Source: Marinobacter sp. (GTDB taxonomy: Bacteria > Pseudomonadota > Gammaproteobacteria > Pseudomonadales > Oleiphilaceae). From it: 33,895 nucleotides of DNA. The stretch's first letter is position 1, and every line of letters begins with the position of its first letter. The position numbers and the translations under genes were made by a program. The DNA lies in the NCBI GenBank assembly GCA_022014155.1, contig JAKLLS010000026.1, positions 1 through 33,895 of the forward strand. Reading direction: 5' to 3'. This document shows positions 1 through 7,992 of this stretch, piece after piece. The notes beneath the pieces were generated by a model that was not told the DNA's origin, searched no databases, and worked only from the letters and a program-made list of their open reading frames with translations.

Positions 1-2
1 AG

Positions 3-1157
3 GGCACCAAGGGGATCAGCCTGTTTATCGTTCCCAAGTTCCTGCCGGACGGCAATGGCGGTATCGGCGAGCGCAATGGTGTGAACTGCGGCAGCCTGGA
101 AAAGAAAATGGGCATCAAGGCGTCCGCAACCTGCGTGATGAACTTCGATGAGGCCACCGCTTTTCTGATCGGCGCCGAAAACGAAGGCCTGAACTGCATG
201 TTCACCTTCATGAACTCTGCCCGTATCGGTACCGCCATCCAGGGCGTTGGCCCCGCGGAACTTTCCTATCAGTGGGCACTGGACTACGCCAAGGAGCGCC
301 GTTCCATGCGTGCGCTGTCCGGCAAGAAAGATCCGGAACATGTCGCCGATGCACTGATTCACCACGCCGATGTGCGGCGCATGCTGCTGACCCAGAAAGC
401 CATCGCCGAAGGTGGACGCGGAATGCTGTATTACGCCGCCCGGGTGGCCGATCACATGGTGGAAGGTTATGCGGAAGGTGATGAGAAGAAAGCCGACAAA
501 TACGACGACAAGCTTGGTTTCCTGACGCCGATCCTCAAAGGCTTCCTCACCGAGCTGGGTAACGAGGCAGCGAATATCGGCATGCAAGTCTTCGGCGGCC
601 ACGGCTACATCCGTGAGCACGGCATGGAGCAAATAGCACGGGATACCCGCATCGCCACCCTGTACGAAGGCACCACCGGCATCCAGGCCCTGGACCTGCT
701 GGGCCGCAAGGTTCTGCTGATGACCCAGGGTGGCGCGGTACGCGAGTTCACCCTGATCATCGCCAACTTCGCCCGCAAGCACCTGACCGACAAGCGCCTG
801 CGGCCATTCGCGGTGGAACTGCTGAAACTGACCGCGCAATGGAACCTGCTGACCGTGCGCATCATGCTCGCAGCACGCAAAGACCGGGATGTGGTCAGTG
901 CCGCCGCCCACGATTTCCTGATGTACAGCGGTTATGTGTCCATGGCCTACATCTGGGCGCGTCAGGCAGCAGTCGCAGCCGACAAGCTGGATAACGGCGG
1001 TGACGAATCCGAGGAGTTCTACAAGGCCAAAATGGCCACCGCGGAATTCTATTACGAGCGCCTGTTGCCCCGCGCGCAGACCCACGCCACCACCATGCTC
1101 AGCCCCAGCAAGAACCTGATGCAGCTGGATGCGGAGAACATGAGTTTTACCGCCTGA
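3..1157 (+). CDS. acyl-CoA dehydrogenase, C-terminal part (5' end outside window)
   Basis: FAD-dependent acyl-CoA dehydrogenase of fatty-acid beta-oxidation (acyl-CoA to trans-2-enoyl-CoA, electrons to ETF). The frame is open from base 3, so the gene starts upstream of the window; the first in-window ATG at 81 is not the start. Visible are the end of the beta-barrel domain (ends GTKGISLFIVP, then KMGIKAS), the all-alpha C-terminal domain with FGGHGYIREHGMEQIARD, and LYEGTTGIQ, whose Glu is the usual catalytic base position. About 140 residues follow this motif, as in the long (about 600 aa) bacterial subgroup with an extra C-terminal domain. Family is certain; chain-length specificity cannot be read. 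A strong terminator follows directly, so this gene does not run into the siderophore operon. Confidence 0.93.
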   Translation, partial: GTKGISLFIVPKFLPDGNGGIGERNGVNCGSLEKKMGIKASATCVMNFDEATAFLIGAENEGLNCMFTFMNSARIGTAIQGVGPAELSYQWALDYAKERRSMRALSGKKDPEHVADALIHHADVRRMLLTQKAIAEGGRGMLYYAARVADHMVEGYAEGDEKKADKYDDKLGFLTPILKGFLTELGNEAANIGMQVFGGHGYIREHGMEQIARDTRIATLYEGTTGIQALDLLGRKVLLMTQGGAVREFTLIIANFARKHLTDKRLRPFAVELLKLTAQWNLLTVRIMLAARKDRDVVSAAAHDFLMYSGYVSMAYIWARQAAVAADKLDNGGDESEEFYKAKMATAEFYYERLLPRAQTHATTMLSPSKNLMQLDAENMSFTA

Positions 1158-1177
1158 TCCTTCTGGATCCTGCCCTG

Positions 1178-1209
1178 AAAGAGGAGTCACACGACTCCTC
1201 TTTTTTTTT
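1178..1209 (+). terminator. rho-independent terminator after acyl-CoA dehydrogenase
   Basis: An 11-bp stem (AAAGAGGAGTC at 1178-1188 with GACTCCTCTTT at 1193-1203) closes on the loop ACAC and runs into nine T residues at 1201-1209. It starts 20 nt after the stop codon. Confidence 0.92.
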
Positions 1210-1275
1210 ACCTCTCGCTCCCCTCTCTCCGTCAACCTGCAGTGATCAATTAGTTAACTGTCGCCTTTGGCAACA

Positions 1276-1304
1276 TTGACATTGGTCAATAAGTTACTGA
1301 GAAT
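1276..1304 (+). promoter_or_regulatory. candidate sigma-70 promoter of the siderophore operon
   Basis: A perfect -35 TTGACA at 1276-1281 is followed, after 17 nt, by a weak -10 GAGAAT at 1299-1304. The -10 lies inside the Fur-box-like sequence, the expected place for an iron-repressed promoter. Inference from sequence only; the -10 matches the consensus at 4 of 6 positions. Confidence 0.5.
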
Positions 1305-1311
1305 CATTCGC
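1293..1311 (+). promoter_or_regulatory. candidate Fur box
   Basis: The 19-nt GTTACTGAGAATCATTCGC matches the classical Fur consensus GATAATGATAATCATTATC at 14 of 19 positions by direct alignment, including the core AATCATT. It overlaps the proposed -10 and is about 60 nt before the first siderophore gene. Repression by Fur with iron is inferred. Confidence 0.6.
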
Positions 1312-1317
1312 ACCTTG

Positions 1318-1333
1318 TTTATCGTTTGATAAA
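1318..1333. promoter_or_regulatory. short inverted repeat in siderophore operon leader
   Basis: TTTATC-GTTT-GATAAA is a perfect 6-bp inverted repeat with a 4-nt loop, just downstream of the Fur-like box. It could be part of an extended Fur site or a second operator. No function is established. Confidence 0.3.
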
Positions 1334-1372
1334 TCATCTGTAAGGAAAATCAACAAACGGACGACCCTGCCC

Positions 1373-2950
1373 ATGTCTGATCAACCTGCCTTTTCAAACA
1401 CTGCATTGACCACGCCGTCCACACCTGCCCTATCGGAGACGGATCATTGTCTGTTCAACCGTACCAACCTGACGCACTACAGGAGCAGCCTGCTCCAGGG
1501 TCTGGAGCTGATCGAGAACCGGATGAAAACGGTCAAGCGTCCATTCAGCGGTATACTGCCACGGGAACTGGCCCAACAGTTCGAACACCTGGACCTCGAC
1601 CAACCCTGCAGCGGCATGAACGAAGCCCTTGCAGAACTTGACCGGCTCTACCTGGAAGACGCTGTCTATTTCCACCACCCCCACTACACTGCCCACCTCA
1701 ACTGCCCGGTCACCATTCCCGCGATCACCGCGGAGCTGATCCAGGCATCGTTCAACACCTCGGTGGATACCTGGGACCAGAGCGGCGGCGGTACCTTCAT
1801 TGAACAACGACTGATTGACTGGACAGCCAACCGCATCGGATTTGATAGCGACGCCGACGGGGTGTTCACCAGCGGCGGCACCCAGTCCAACCTGATGGCC
1901 ATGTTGCTGGCCCGGGACAACCTGTCCCAACACTTCTGGCAGCACAGCACGCGGGAACAGGGTCTGCATCCGGACGCCCACCGATTCCGCATTTTCTGCT
2001 CCGAAGTCAGCCATTTCAGCATCCAGAAGGCCGCAGCGCTGTTGGGATTGGGTTATGACGCCGTGGTTCCGGTGCCCTGTGATGCTTACTATCGCATGGA
2101 CGTGTCCGCCCTGACGCAAGCCATCGAGACAACCCGCGAACAGGGACTGCTGCCGATGGCAGTGGTGGCGACCGCTGGCACCACCGATTTTGGCAGCATA
2201 GATCCGATTATCCCGATCGCGGACCTGAGTCGGCGTGAGGGCCTGTGGTTTCATGTGGATGCCGCCTACGGCTGTGGCCTGCTGGCGTCCTCCCGCCACC
2301 GTCACCTGCTGAAAGGTATCGAGCAGGCGGACTCGGTCACGGTCGACTACCACAAATCCTTCCTTCAGCCGGTCAGTTGCAGCGCCCTGCTGGTGCGCCA
2401 TAAACACACCCTGGGCTGTGTCACCTGGCACGCCGAATACCTGAATCCCCTGTGCCAACGTCAGGAAGGCACCCCCAACCTGGTGGACAAGAGCCTGCAG
2501 ACCACCCGCCGTTTTGACGCTCTCAAGCTCTGGCTAACCCTTCGTGCCCTTGGCCCCGAGGCGATTGGCGCGGCTTTCGACAAAGTTATCCACCTGGCCC
2601 GCCAGGGTTACCTGCTACTGTTATCGGACAACGACATCGAGATCCTTCACCAGCCCCAGCTCAGTACTCTGGTGTTCCGCTACCGCCCTGACATGGCCAT
2701 GAGTGAGGCCGCACTGGACCAGCTCAACCAGTCCATCCGCAAGGCCCTGATGCGCTCCGGGGAAGCTATGGTTGCCGCCACCCGGGTCCACGGCCGGCAG
2801 TATCTGAAGTTCACCCTGCTCAATCCCGACACCCGGATTCGGGATGTCCAGGCGGTTCTGCGCCTGATCAAACGCCACGGCGCCGAGGCTCTGGCCGCCC
2901 ATACACCCACTATCACCCAGCAGCCGATGGAGGTCGCCCATGTCGGATAA
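1373..2950 (+). CDS. PLP-dependent group II amino-acid decarboxylase, siderophore-associated (DfoJ/DesA/BibA-like)
   Basis: Cytosolic pyridoxal-phosphate decarboxylase, 525 aa. By its context it most likely converts lysine to cadaverine (or ornithine to putrescine) as the diamine backbone of a hydroxamate siderophore. Visible motifs: TSGGTQSNLMA in the cofactor-binding region, HVDAAYG (H294, D296, contacting the PLP pyridine ring) and DYHKSF, whose K328 is the Schiff-base lysine. The fold family (PF00282-type) also includes diaminobutyrate and glutamate decarboxylases, so the substrate is inferred. It is first in a four-gene operon and its last 11 bases overlap the next gene. The ATG at 1373 has no good Shine-Dalgarno close by (AAGGA is about 26 nt upstream), but no better start exists in frame. 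Confidence 0.85.
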   Translation: MSDQPAFSNTALTTPSTPALSETDHCLFNRTNLTHYRSSLLQGLELIENRMKTVKRPFSGILPRELAQQFEHLDLDQPCSGMNEALAELDRLYLEDAVYFHHPHYTAHLNCPVTIPAITAELIQASFNTSVDTWDQSGGGTFIEQRLIDWTANRIGFDSDADGVFTSGGTQSNLMAMLLARDNLSQHFWQHSTREQGLHPDAHRFRIFCSEVSHFSIQKAAALLGLGYDAVVPVPCDAYYRMDVSALTQAIETTREQGLLPMAVVATAGTTDFGSIDPIIPIADLSRREGLWFHVDAAYGCGLLASSRHRHLLKGIEQADSVTVDYHKSFLQPVSCSALLVRHKHTLGCVTWHAEYLNPLCQRQEGTPNLVDKSLQTTRRFDALKLWLTLRALGPEAIGAAFDKVIHLARQGYLLLLSDNDIEILHQPQLSTLVFRYRPDMAMSEAALDQLNQSIRKALMRSGEAMVAATRVHGRQYLKFTLLNPDTRIRDVQAVLRLIKRHGAEALAAHTPTITQQPMEVAHVG

Positions 2951-4277
2951 CACGCTTGATTTCATTGCCATTGGTCTGGGGCCTTTTAACCTCAGCCTGG
3001 CCTGCCTGGCCGAACCCCTGGACGACCTGAGCGGGCTGGTGCTGGATGAGAACCCCCAGTTCGACTGGCATCCGGGCATGATGCTGGAAAATGCCCGGCT
3101 GCAGACCCCGTTCCTGTCGGACCTGGTGACCCTGGCGGACCCCACCAGCCCCTACAGTTTCCTTAATTACCTCAAGGCCCAGGGTCGTATTTACTCGTTC
3201 TACATTCGCGAGAGCTTTTTCCTGTTGCGTCGCGAATACAACCAGTACTGCCAGTGGGCCGCCAGCCAGTTGAGCAACGTCCGCTTCAACACCCGGGTGG
3301 AAGCCATCCACTACGATGAGGGCGACAACCATTATGTGGTAACGGCGCGCTGCACCCGGAGTGGCAATGAACAGCAGTTCCGCACCCGCCGACTGGTGCT
3401 GGGCACCGGACCACGGCCGGCCGTACCACCGTGCTGCGAACATCTGGAGGGCTCCGCCATCCACTCGTCCGGTTACCTTGACCACAAATCGGAACTGCAG
3501 GCGCAGCCGTCCATTACCGTACTCGGCAGCGGCCAGAGCGCCGCCGAGATATTCCACGACCTGCTGCAGGACGTCGACCGCTTTGGCTACCAGCTGAACT
3601 GGATCACCCGCTCCCCCCGCTTCTTTCCGCTGGAGTACAGCAAGCTGACCCTGGAGATGACCTCTCCCGAGTACGTGGACTATTTCCACGACCTGCCACC
3701 GGAAACCCGCGATGACCTGGTGACCCATCAGAAGCATCTCTACAAGGGCATCAATACCGACCTGATCAACGATATCTTCGATCTGCTGTACACCAAGCGC
3801 CTGGTGGCTGATGTGCCGATCAACCTGCTCACCAACAGCCGGCTGGAGTCCGCCCGTTTCTGCGGCGACAGCGCGCACCATGAGCTGACGTTCCGCCATC
3901 TGGAGCAGGATCGGCCGTTCGCGCTGAACACCGCCGGTCTGGTACTGGCCACCGGCTACCAATACCGGGAACCCGACTTCCTGGAGGGTATCGCGGGACG
4001 ACTCCGGCGTGATGACCGCGGTCGGTTTGCCGTTGGACGCAACTACAGCATTGATCACCGGGGTCAGGAAATTTTCGTGCAGAACGCGGAATTGCATACC
4101 CACGGCTTTGTCACTCCCGACCTGGGTATGGCGTGCTATCGCAATGCCTGGATATTGCGGGAACTGACCGGACGCGAACCCTATGCCATAGAGCAGGCCA
4201 TCGCCTTCCAGCAGTTCGGCGTTCCCGAGTCCCAGGCGGCCATGCAAGGCACCGGCTCACTGATGGAGCCGGCGTAA
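2940..4277 (+). CDS. diamine/lysine/ornithine N-monooxygenase (DfoA/DesB-like)
   Basis: Flavin-dependent N-hydroxylating monooxygenase, 445 aa. It uses FAD, NADPH and O2 to make an N-hydroxy-amine, here probably N-hydroxycadaverine from the product of the preceding decarboxylase. Visible: an N-terminal FAD motif IGLGPFNLSL (from about residue 11), the substrate-loop region FDWHPGMMLENARLQTPFLSDLVT typical of IucD/PvdA-type enzymes, the NADPH motif GSGQSAAE at 199-206, and the C-terminal ATGY motif. Length is normal for the family. It overlaps the decarboxylase by 11 bases, which suggests translational coupling, and is followed one base later by the exporter gene. N-hydroxylase is firm; choice among cadaverine, putrescine and lysine is inferred from the neighbours. 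Confidence 0.9.
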   Translation: MSDNTLDFIAIGLGPFNLSLACLAEPLDDLSGLVLDENPQFDWHPGMMLENARLQTPFLSDLVTLADPTSPYSFLNYLKAQGRIYSFYIRESFFLLRREYNQYCQWAASQLSNVRFNTRVEAIHYDEGDNHYVVTARCTRSGNEQQFRTRRLVLGTGPRPAVPPCCEHLEGSAIHSSGYLDHKSELQAQPSITVLGSGQSAAEIFHDLLQDVDRFGYQLNWITRSPRFFPLEYSKLTLEMTSPEYVDYFHDLPPETRDDLVTHQKHLYKGINTDLINDIFDLLYTKRLVADVPINLLTNSRLESARFCGDSAHHELTFRHLEQDRPFALNTAGLVLATGYQYREPDFLEGIAGRLRRDDRGRFAVGRNYSIDHRGQEIFVQNAELHTHGFVTPDLGMACYRNAWILRELTGREPYAIEQAIAFQQFGVPESQAAMQGTGSLMEPA

Positions 4278-4278
4278 G

Positions 4279-5457
4279 ATGGCTATGACGGTTAAACATT
4301 GGCTGGTTGCCATCACCATCGCTGCGGTGGTCAGCGATTCCATGCTGCTGCCCTTTTATCCGCATTTTTTCGCCAGTGTGTTCGGCATCACCGATCCCGG
4401 TCATATCGGGCTCTACCTCAGTGCCTGTTGCCTCACCATCGTCATCGCCTTTCCGATGTGGGCGAGAGTCTCCCGGCGGATACCGGTGCTGCAGCTGCTG
4501 ATTCCCACGCAACTGGCAGCCGGTGGGCTGAGTATTCTCTGCTACTGGGCCGATACCCCGGTGTCGTTCTGGATTCTGTCGCTGGTCATGCTGGTGTTCA
4601 AAGGCAGTTATCTGCTGGTCTACCCGATGATCATGGCCGCCGAACGCCAGGAAAACCATGGCAATACCATCGGTCTGTTATCCGTGGTGGTTCATATTGG
4701 CGGTATAGCCGGCGCCGTGCTCGGTGGCGTGGTCCTGCAGTGGTTTGAGCCGCGCCAGGTGTTTCTGGTGATGGCGGTGAGCGATTTCATTCAGACCGGT
4801 GTCTGTCTCTATCTCATTCGCCGCCCCGATGCCCGGCCCGAACCAGAGGAACCGCCAACGGCAGCGCCCGAAAAGAGCCGGGTGACTTCCGCCGTGATCT
4901 ACAAGCTGGGACTGGTGATGTTCCTGTTCTATTTCAGCGCCTACCTCACCCGCCCGTTCTTCGTTCGCTACTGGGAATCGGTCACCCCGGCCACGGGCGA
5001 AATCCTGTCCGGGCTGGTGTTCGCCATTCCGGCCGGCATCGCCATCCTGGCGTTATGGCTCAACGCCCGCAGCGGCCGAACCCGATCACCAGGGGAGGGT
5101 CTGCTGACCGCGATGATGCTGGGAAGTGTTGGCCTGGCGCTGCAGGGACTGAATCAGGAGTGGCTGGTTCTGGCAGGCCGCTGCCTGTTTGGCTGGGCCC
5201 TGTTCCAGGCCACCGTCCAGCTGGATCAGCTGCTGTTTGCCCTCAGCCACCCCGAGGCCTACGCCACCGATTTCAGCAAGATCAATGTCTTCCAGCAGTT
5301 GGGTGTACTGGCCGCGGCCTCATCTGCCGGCGGACTCGTGGGGCTGCTGGGCCTGCAAATGCCTTTTGCCGTCGCCGCCACCGGCCTGGTATTCACGGCT
5401 GCCATTTACGGCGCGTTGTTTTACCGCACCCGGCGCCAGTTACTACCGTCCACCTGA
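4279..5457 (+). CDS. MFS transporter, probable siderophore exporter
   Basis: Major facilitator superfamily inner-membrane protein, 392 aa, with hydrophobic segments spread along the whole length (first at about residues 6-35) and a charged central loop (RRPDARPEPEEPPTAAPEKSR, about residues 178-198) separating two halves, the usual 12-helix MFS plan. It starts one base after the monooxygenase stop and ends 13 bases before the fused synthetase, so it is inside the operon. A transporter encoded among siderophore biosynthesis genes is most likely the exporter of the finished siderophore. Import of the ferric form, or of a precursor, is possible. A second ATG two codons in (4285) is an alternative start. 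Confidence 0.82.
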   Translation: MAMTVKHWLVAITIAAVVSDSMLLPFYPHFFASVFGITDPGHIGLYLSACCLTIVIAFPMWARVSRRIPVLQLLIPTQLAAGGLSILCYWADTPVSFWILSLVMLVFKGSYLLVYPMIMAAERQENHGNTIGLLSVVVHIGGIAGAVLGGVVLQWFEPRQVFLVMAVSDFIQTGVCLYLIRRPDARPEPEEPPTAAPEKSRVTSAVIYKLGLVMFLFYFSAYLTRPFFVRYWESVTPATGEILSGLVFAIPAGIAILALWLNARSGRTRSPGEGLLTAMMLGSVGLALQGLNQEWLVLAGRCLFGWALFQATVQLDQLLFALSHPEAYATDFSKINVFQQLGVLAAASSAGGLVGLLGLQMPFAVAATGLVFTAAIYGALFYRTRRQLLPST

Positions 5458-5470
5458 CCAGGGAATGTTT

Positions 5471-7924
5471 ATGAACGACGTTACCTACCACTATGAACAA
5501 TCTTTACCTTCACTGGGTCAATTCCGCATTCGCCCCCTGCGATTGCCGGACGATCTGTCACTGATCCATCAGTGGCTCAGCGATGATCATGCCCGTTTCT
5601 GGGGCATGCAGGATATGTCACGGGACCAGCTTGACGAGTTTTACCGGACCCTGAGGTCCTCTGGTGAAGGCGACGCTTTTATCGGCCTGCACAATGGCCA
5701 GCCCGCTTTCCTGATGGAGACCTATCAACTAGAACTCTCGCCACTGGCGGAGCACTACCCGGTGCGATCCGGTGACCTCGGTATGCACATTCTGATCGCC
5801 CCCACCGATCACCCCATTCGCGGGTTCACCCGTGGTGTGTTCACCGTGATCATGGGTTTCCTGTTCGAGGCCCTGGATGCCCGACGCATTGTTGTCGAGC
5901 CGGATGTCAGCAACGACCGCATCCATGACCTGAATCGTTTTGCCGGTTTCCAGTATGACCGGGTCATCTCATTACCGGACAAACAGGCTCACCTGGCGTT
6001 CTGCAACTATGCGCAGTTCCAGCAAGCCATGACCAACAACTCTCTGCTCAAGGAATCCAACATGACCACCGACCGGACCATTTCCCTCACCAACAATCCC
6101 GCACTGGCCTGCGACCACCTGCAACCGGAGCTGTGGCAACACGTTAATACGCTACTGGTGCGTAAAGCCCTGAGCGAGTTTGCCCATGAAAAACTGCTTC
6201 AACCAGAACCCCTGTCAGAGCAGGACGGCTGGCAGGAATATCGGGTAGTCGCCGACAAACCCGACGTCGAGTACCGTTTCCTCGGCAAGATTCTCGCCCT
6301 TGAGCACTGGCACATCGATCCGTCGTCCATCCGCAAAACGGTTGCTGGCGAGCAAACGGATGTGGACGCCATGCGCTTCATCATCGAGTTCCGGAAAACC
6401 CTGGGGATCCAGGACGCCATGCTACCAACTTACCTGGAAGAGATCGCCAGTACCCTCTATGGCAGCGCCTACAAACACCGTCGTCCGGGACTGGATGTCA
6501 CCTCCTTGGTGGACGCCGATTTCCAGCAGCTGGAATCCGCGATGATGGAAGGCCATCCCTGCTTTGTGGCCAACAACGGCCGCATCGGCTTCGATGCTCG
6601 CGACTACCAGGCCTATGCACCTGAGGCTGGCACCCCGATCCGGCTGATCTGGGTGGCCGCACACAAGGACAGTACCACCGTGGCCAGCAGCGAAGACCAT
6701 GGTTTCAACGGCATGATGCGGGAGGAGCTGGGAGACGAGCAGTTCGAAGCCTTCATGACCTTACTGAAGCAACGGTCGCTGAACCCGGAGGATTACTACC
6801 TGCTGCCCGTCCACCCATGGCAGTGGTACAACAAACTGGCCCACGTATTCGCGGCCGATATCGCCACCGAGAAACTGGTTTACCTGGGTGAGGGGCAGGA
6901 CCGCTACCGCGCGCAACAATCCATCCGCACGTTCTTTAACACGGATCGACCGCACCGGCACTACGTCAAGACCGCACTTTCCATTCTCAATATGGGCTTC
7001 ATGCGGGGCTTGTCGCCCTACTACATGAGTACGACGCCGGCCATTAACGAATTCCTTTACGATCTGGTGAATCAGGATCCTTACCTGGCCAGCACCGGCT
7101 TCAGCCTGTTGCGCGAAGTGGCCGGTATCGGCTACACCAATGCCCATTTCGAAGAGGCTGTGGATAAGTACAGCCCCTACCGCAAGATGTTGTCGGCACT
7201 GTGGCGGGAAAGCCCGATTCCGCAACTCAAAGACAATCAGAAACTGATGACCATGGCCGGGCTGCTACACGTCGATGCCGAGGGCAATGCCCTGCTGCCG
7301 GCGCTGATTGCCGCCTCTGGCCTGGATACCGAAAGCTGGATCCGGCGTTTTCTGCACGGCTACATGAGTCCGCTGCTTCATTGTTTCTATGCCCACGATC
7401 TGGTTTTCATGCCCCATGGGGAAAACCTGATCCTGGTGCTGGAAAATCATGTGCCGGTAAGAGCCATCATGAAGGATATCGCCGAGGAAGCGGCCATCAT
7501 GAACACCGACATCCTGCTCTCGGAAGACGTTCGGCGGTTACAGGTGGAGGTACCGGAGGAACTCAAGGTGCTGTCGATCTTCACCGACCTGTTCGACTGC
7601 ATTTTCCGCTTCATGGCACCCATTCTCGATGAACAGGGGGATTTACCCGAATCCCGTTTCTGGCAGCTGGTGGCGGACTGTGTTCACGACTATCAAGCCG
7701 CCCATCCCGAGCTGGCCGATAAATTCCGCCGCCACGACCTGTTTGCTCCGGAATTTACCCGCTCCTGCCTGAACCGCCTGCAACTGGCCAACAATCAACA
7801 GATGATTGACCTGGCGGACCCGGCGGGCAATCTCCAGTTCTACGGCACGCTGATCAACCCCATTGCGTGTCATGCGCGGAACGGTAGGAAAACGGGAGAA
7901 ACGGAGATGCTGTCGGACGGTTGA
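5471..7924 (+). CDS. fused GNAT acyltransferase / NIS siderophore synthetase (DfoC/BibC-like)
   Basis: Two-domain enzyme, 817 aa. Residues about 1-190 are an IucB/AlcB-type GNAT acyltransferase (FRIRPLR start, GDLGMHILIAP, VEPDVSNDRIHDLNRFAGF) expected to acylate the N-hydroxy-diamine, with succinyl-CoA in desferrioxamine/bisucaberin systems. Residues about 205-817 are an IucA/IucC-type NTP-dependent synthetase: GHP at 361-363, HPWQW at 448-452, SIRTF, KTALSI, HGEN at 649-652 and a C-terminal FhuF-like region. It would condense monomers into an oligomer or macrocycle. The frame is open from 5189 but the start is placed at 5471 because AGGGAA (5460-5465) lies 5 nt before it and the upstream residues are not family-like. 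An internal Shine-Dalgarno/ATG occurs at the domain junction (6050-6064). Acyl donor and product are inferred. Confidence 0.88.
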   Translation: MNDVTYHYEQSLPSLGQFRIRPLRLPDDLSLIHQWLSDDHARFWGMQDMSRDQLDEFYRTLRSSGEGDAFIGLHNGQPAFLMETYQLELSPLAEHYPVRSGDLGMHILIAPTDHPIRGFTRGVFTVIMGFLFEALDARRIVVEPDVSNDRIHDLNRFAGFQYDRVISLPDKQAHLAFCNYAQFQQAMTNNSLLKESNMTTDRTISLTNNPALACDHLQPELWQHVNTLLVRKALSEFAHEKLLQPEPLSEQDGWQEYRVVADKPDVEYRFLGKILALEHWHIDPSSIRKTVAGEQTDVDAMRFIIEFRKTLGIQDAMLPTYLEEIASTLYGSAYKHRRPGLDVTSLVDADFQQLESAMMEGHPCFVANNGRIGFDARDYQAYAPEAGTPIRLIWVAAHKDSTTVASSEDHGFNGMMREELGDEQFEAFMTLLKQRSLNPEDYYLLPVHPWQWYNKLAHVFAADIATEKLVYLGEGQDRYRAQQSIRTFFNTDRPHRHYVKTALSILNMGFMRGLSPYYMSTTPAINEFLYDLVNQDPYLASTGFSLLREVAGIGYTNAHFEEAVDKYSPYRKMLSALWRESPIPQLKDNQKLMTMAGLLHVDAEGNALLPALIAASGLDTESWIRRFLHGYMSPLLHCFYAHDLVFMPHGENLILVLENHVPVRAIMKDIAEEAAIMNTDILLSEDVRRLQVEVPEELKVLSIFTDLFDCIFRFMAPILDEQGDLPESRFWQLVADCVHDYQAAHPELADKFRRHDLFAPEFTRSCLNRLQLANNQQMIDLADPAGNLQFYGTLINPIACHARNGRKTGETEMLSDG
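6050..6064 (+). promoter_or_regulatory. internal ribosome binding site and ATG at the GNAT/synthetase junction
   Basis: AAGGA at 6050-6054 is followed, 7 nt later, by the in-frame ATG at 6062 (Met198 of the fusion protein), giving a protein starting MTTDRTISL. This is exactly where the acyltransferase domain ends and the IucA/IucC domain begins. It may be a working second start, or the relic of two formerly separate genes. Confidence 0.45.
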
Positions 7925-7954
7925 TACCCGCTGAACTTCCCTAACACCGGGTAA

Positions 7955-7981
7955 GCACCCTCCCTACCAAGCGGGGGGTGC
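7955..7981. other. hairpin between convergent genes, possible terminator
   Basis: GCACCCTCC (7955-7963) can pair with GGGGGGTGC (7973-7981), one pair being a G-T wobble. It lies between the ends of the siderophore operon and of the convergent binding-protein gene. No T-run follows on either strand, so intrinsic termination is doubtful. Confidence 0.3.
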
Positions 7982-7992
7982 CTTGCTCCCCG

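Noticed and set aside
1430..2458. 342-codon minus-strand open frame opposite the decarboxylase gene
   Set aside because: Shadow of the PLP decarboxylase; composition is Gln/Gly/Val-rich, typical of antisense frames.
2913..4247. 444-codon open frame on the minus strand opposite the N-monooxygenase gene
   Set aside because: It lies fully antisense to a well-supported gene, has no recognisable motif and no RBS, and reflects third-position GC bias.
5189..5470. Upstream extension of the fused siderophore enzyme to 5189
   Set aside because: It overlaps the exporter in another frame, and the residues are low-complexity and not family-like; the RBS supports 5471.
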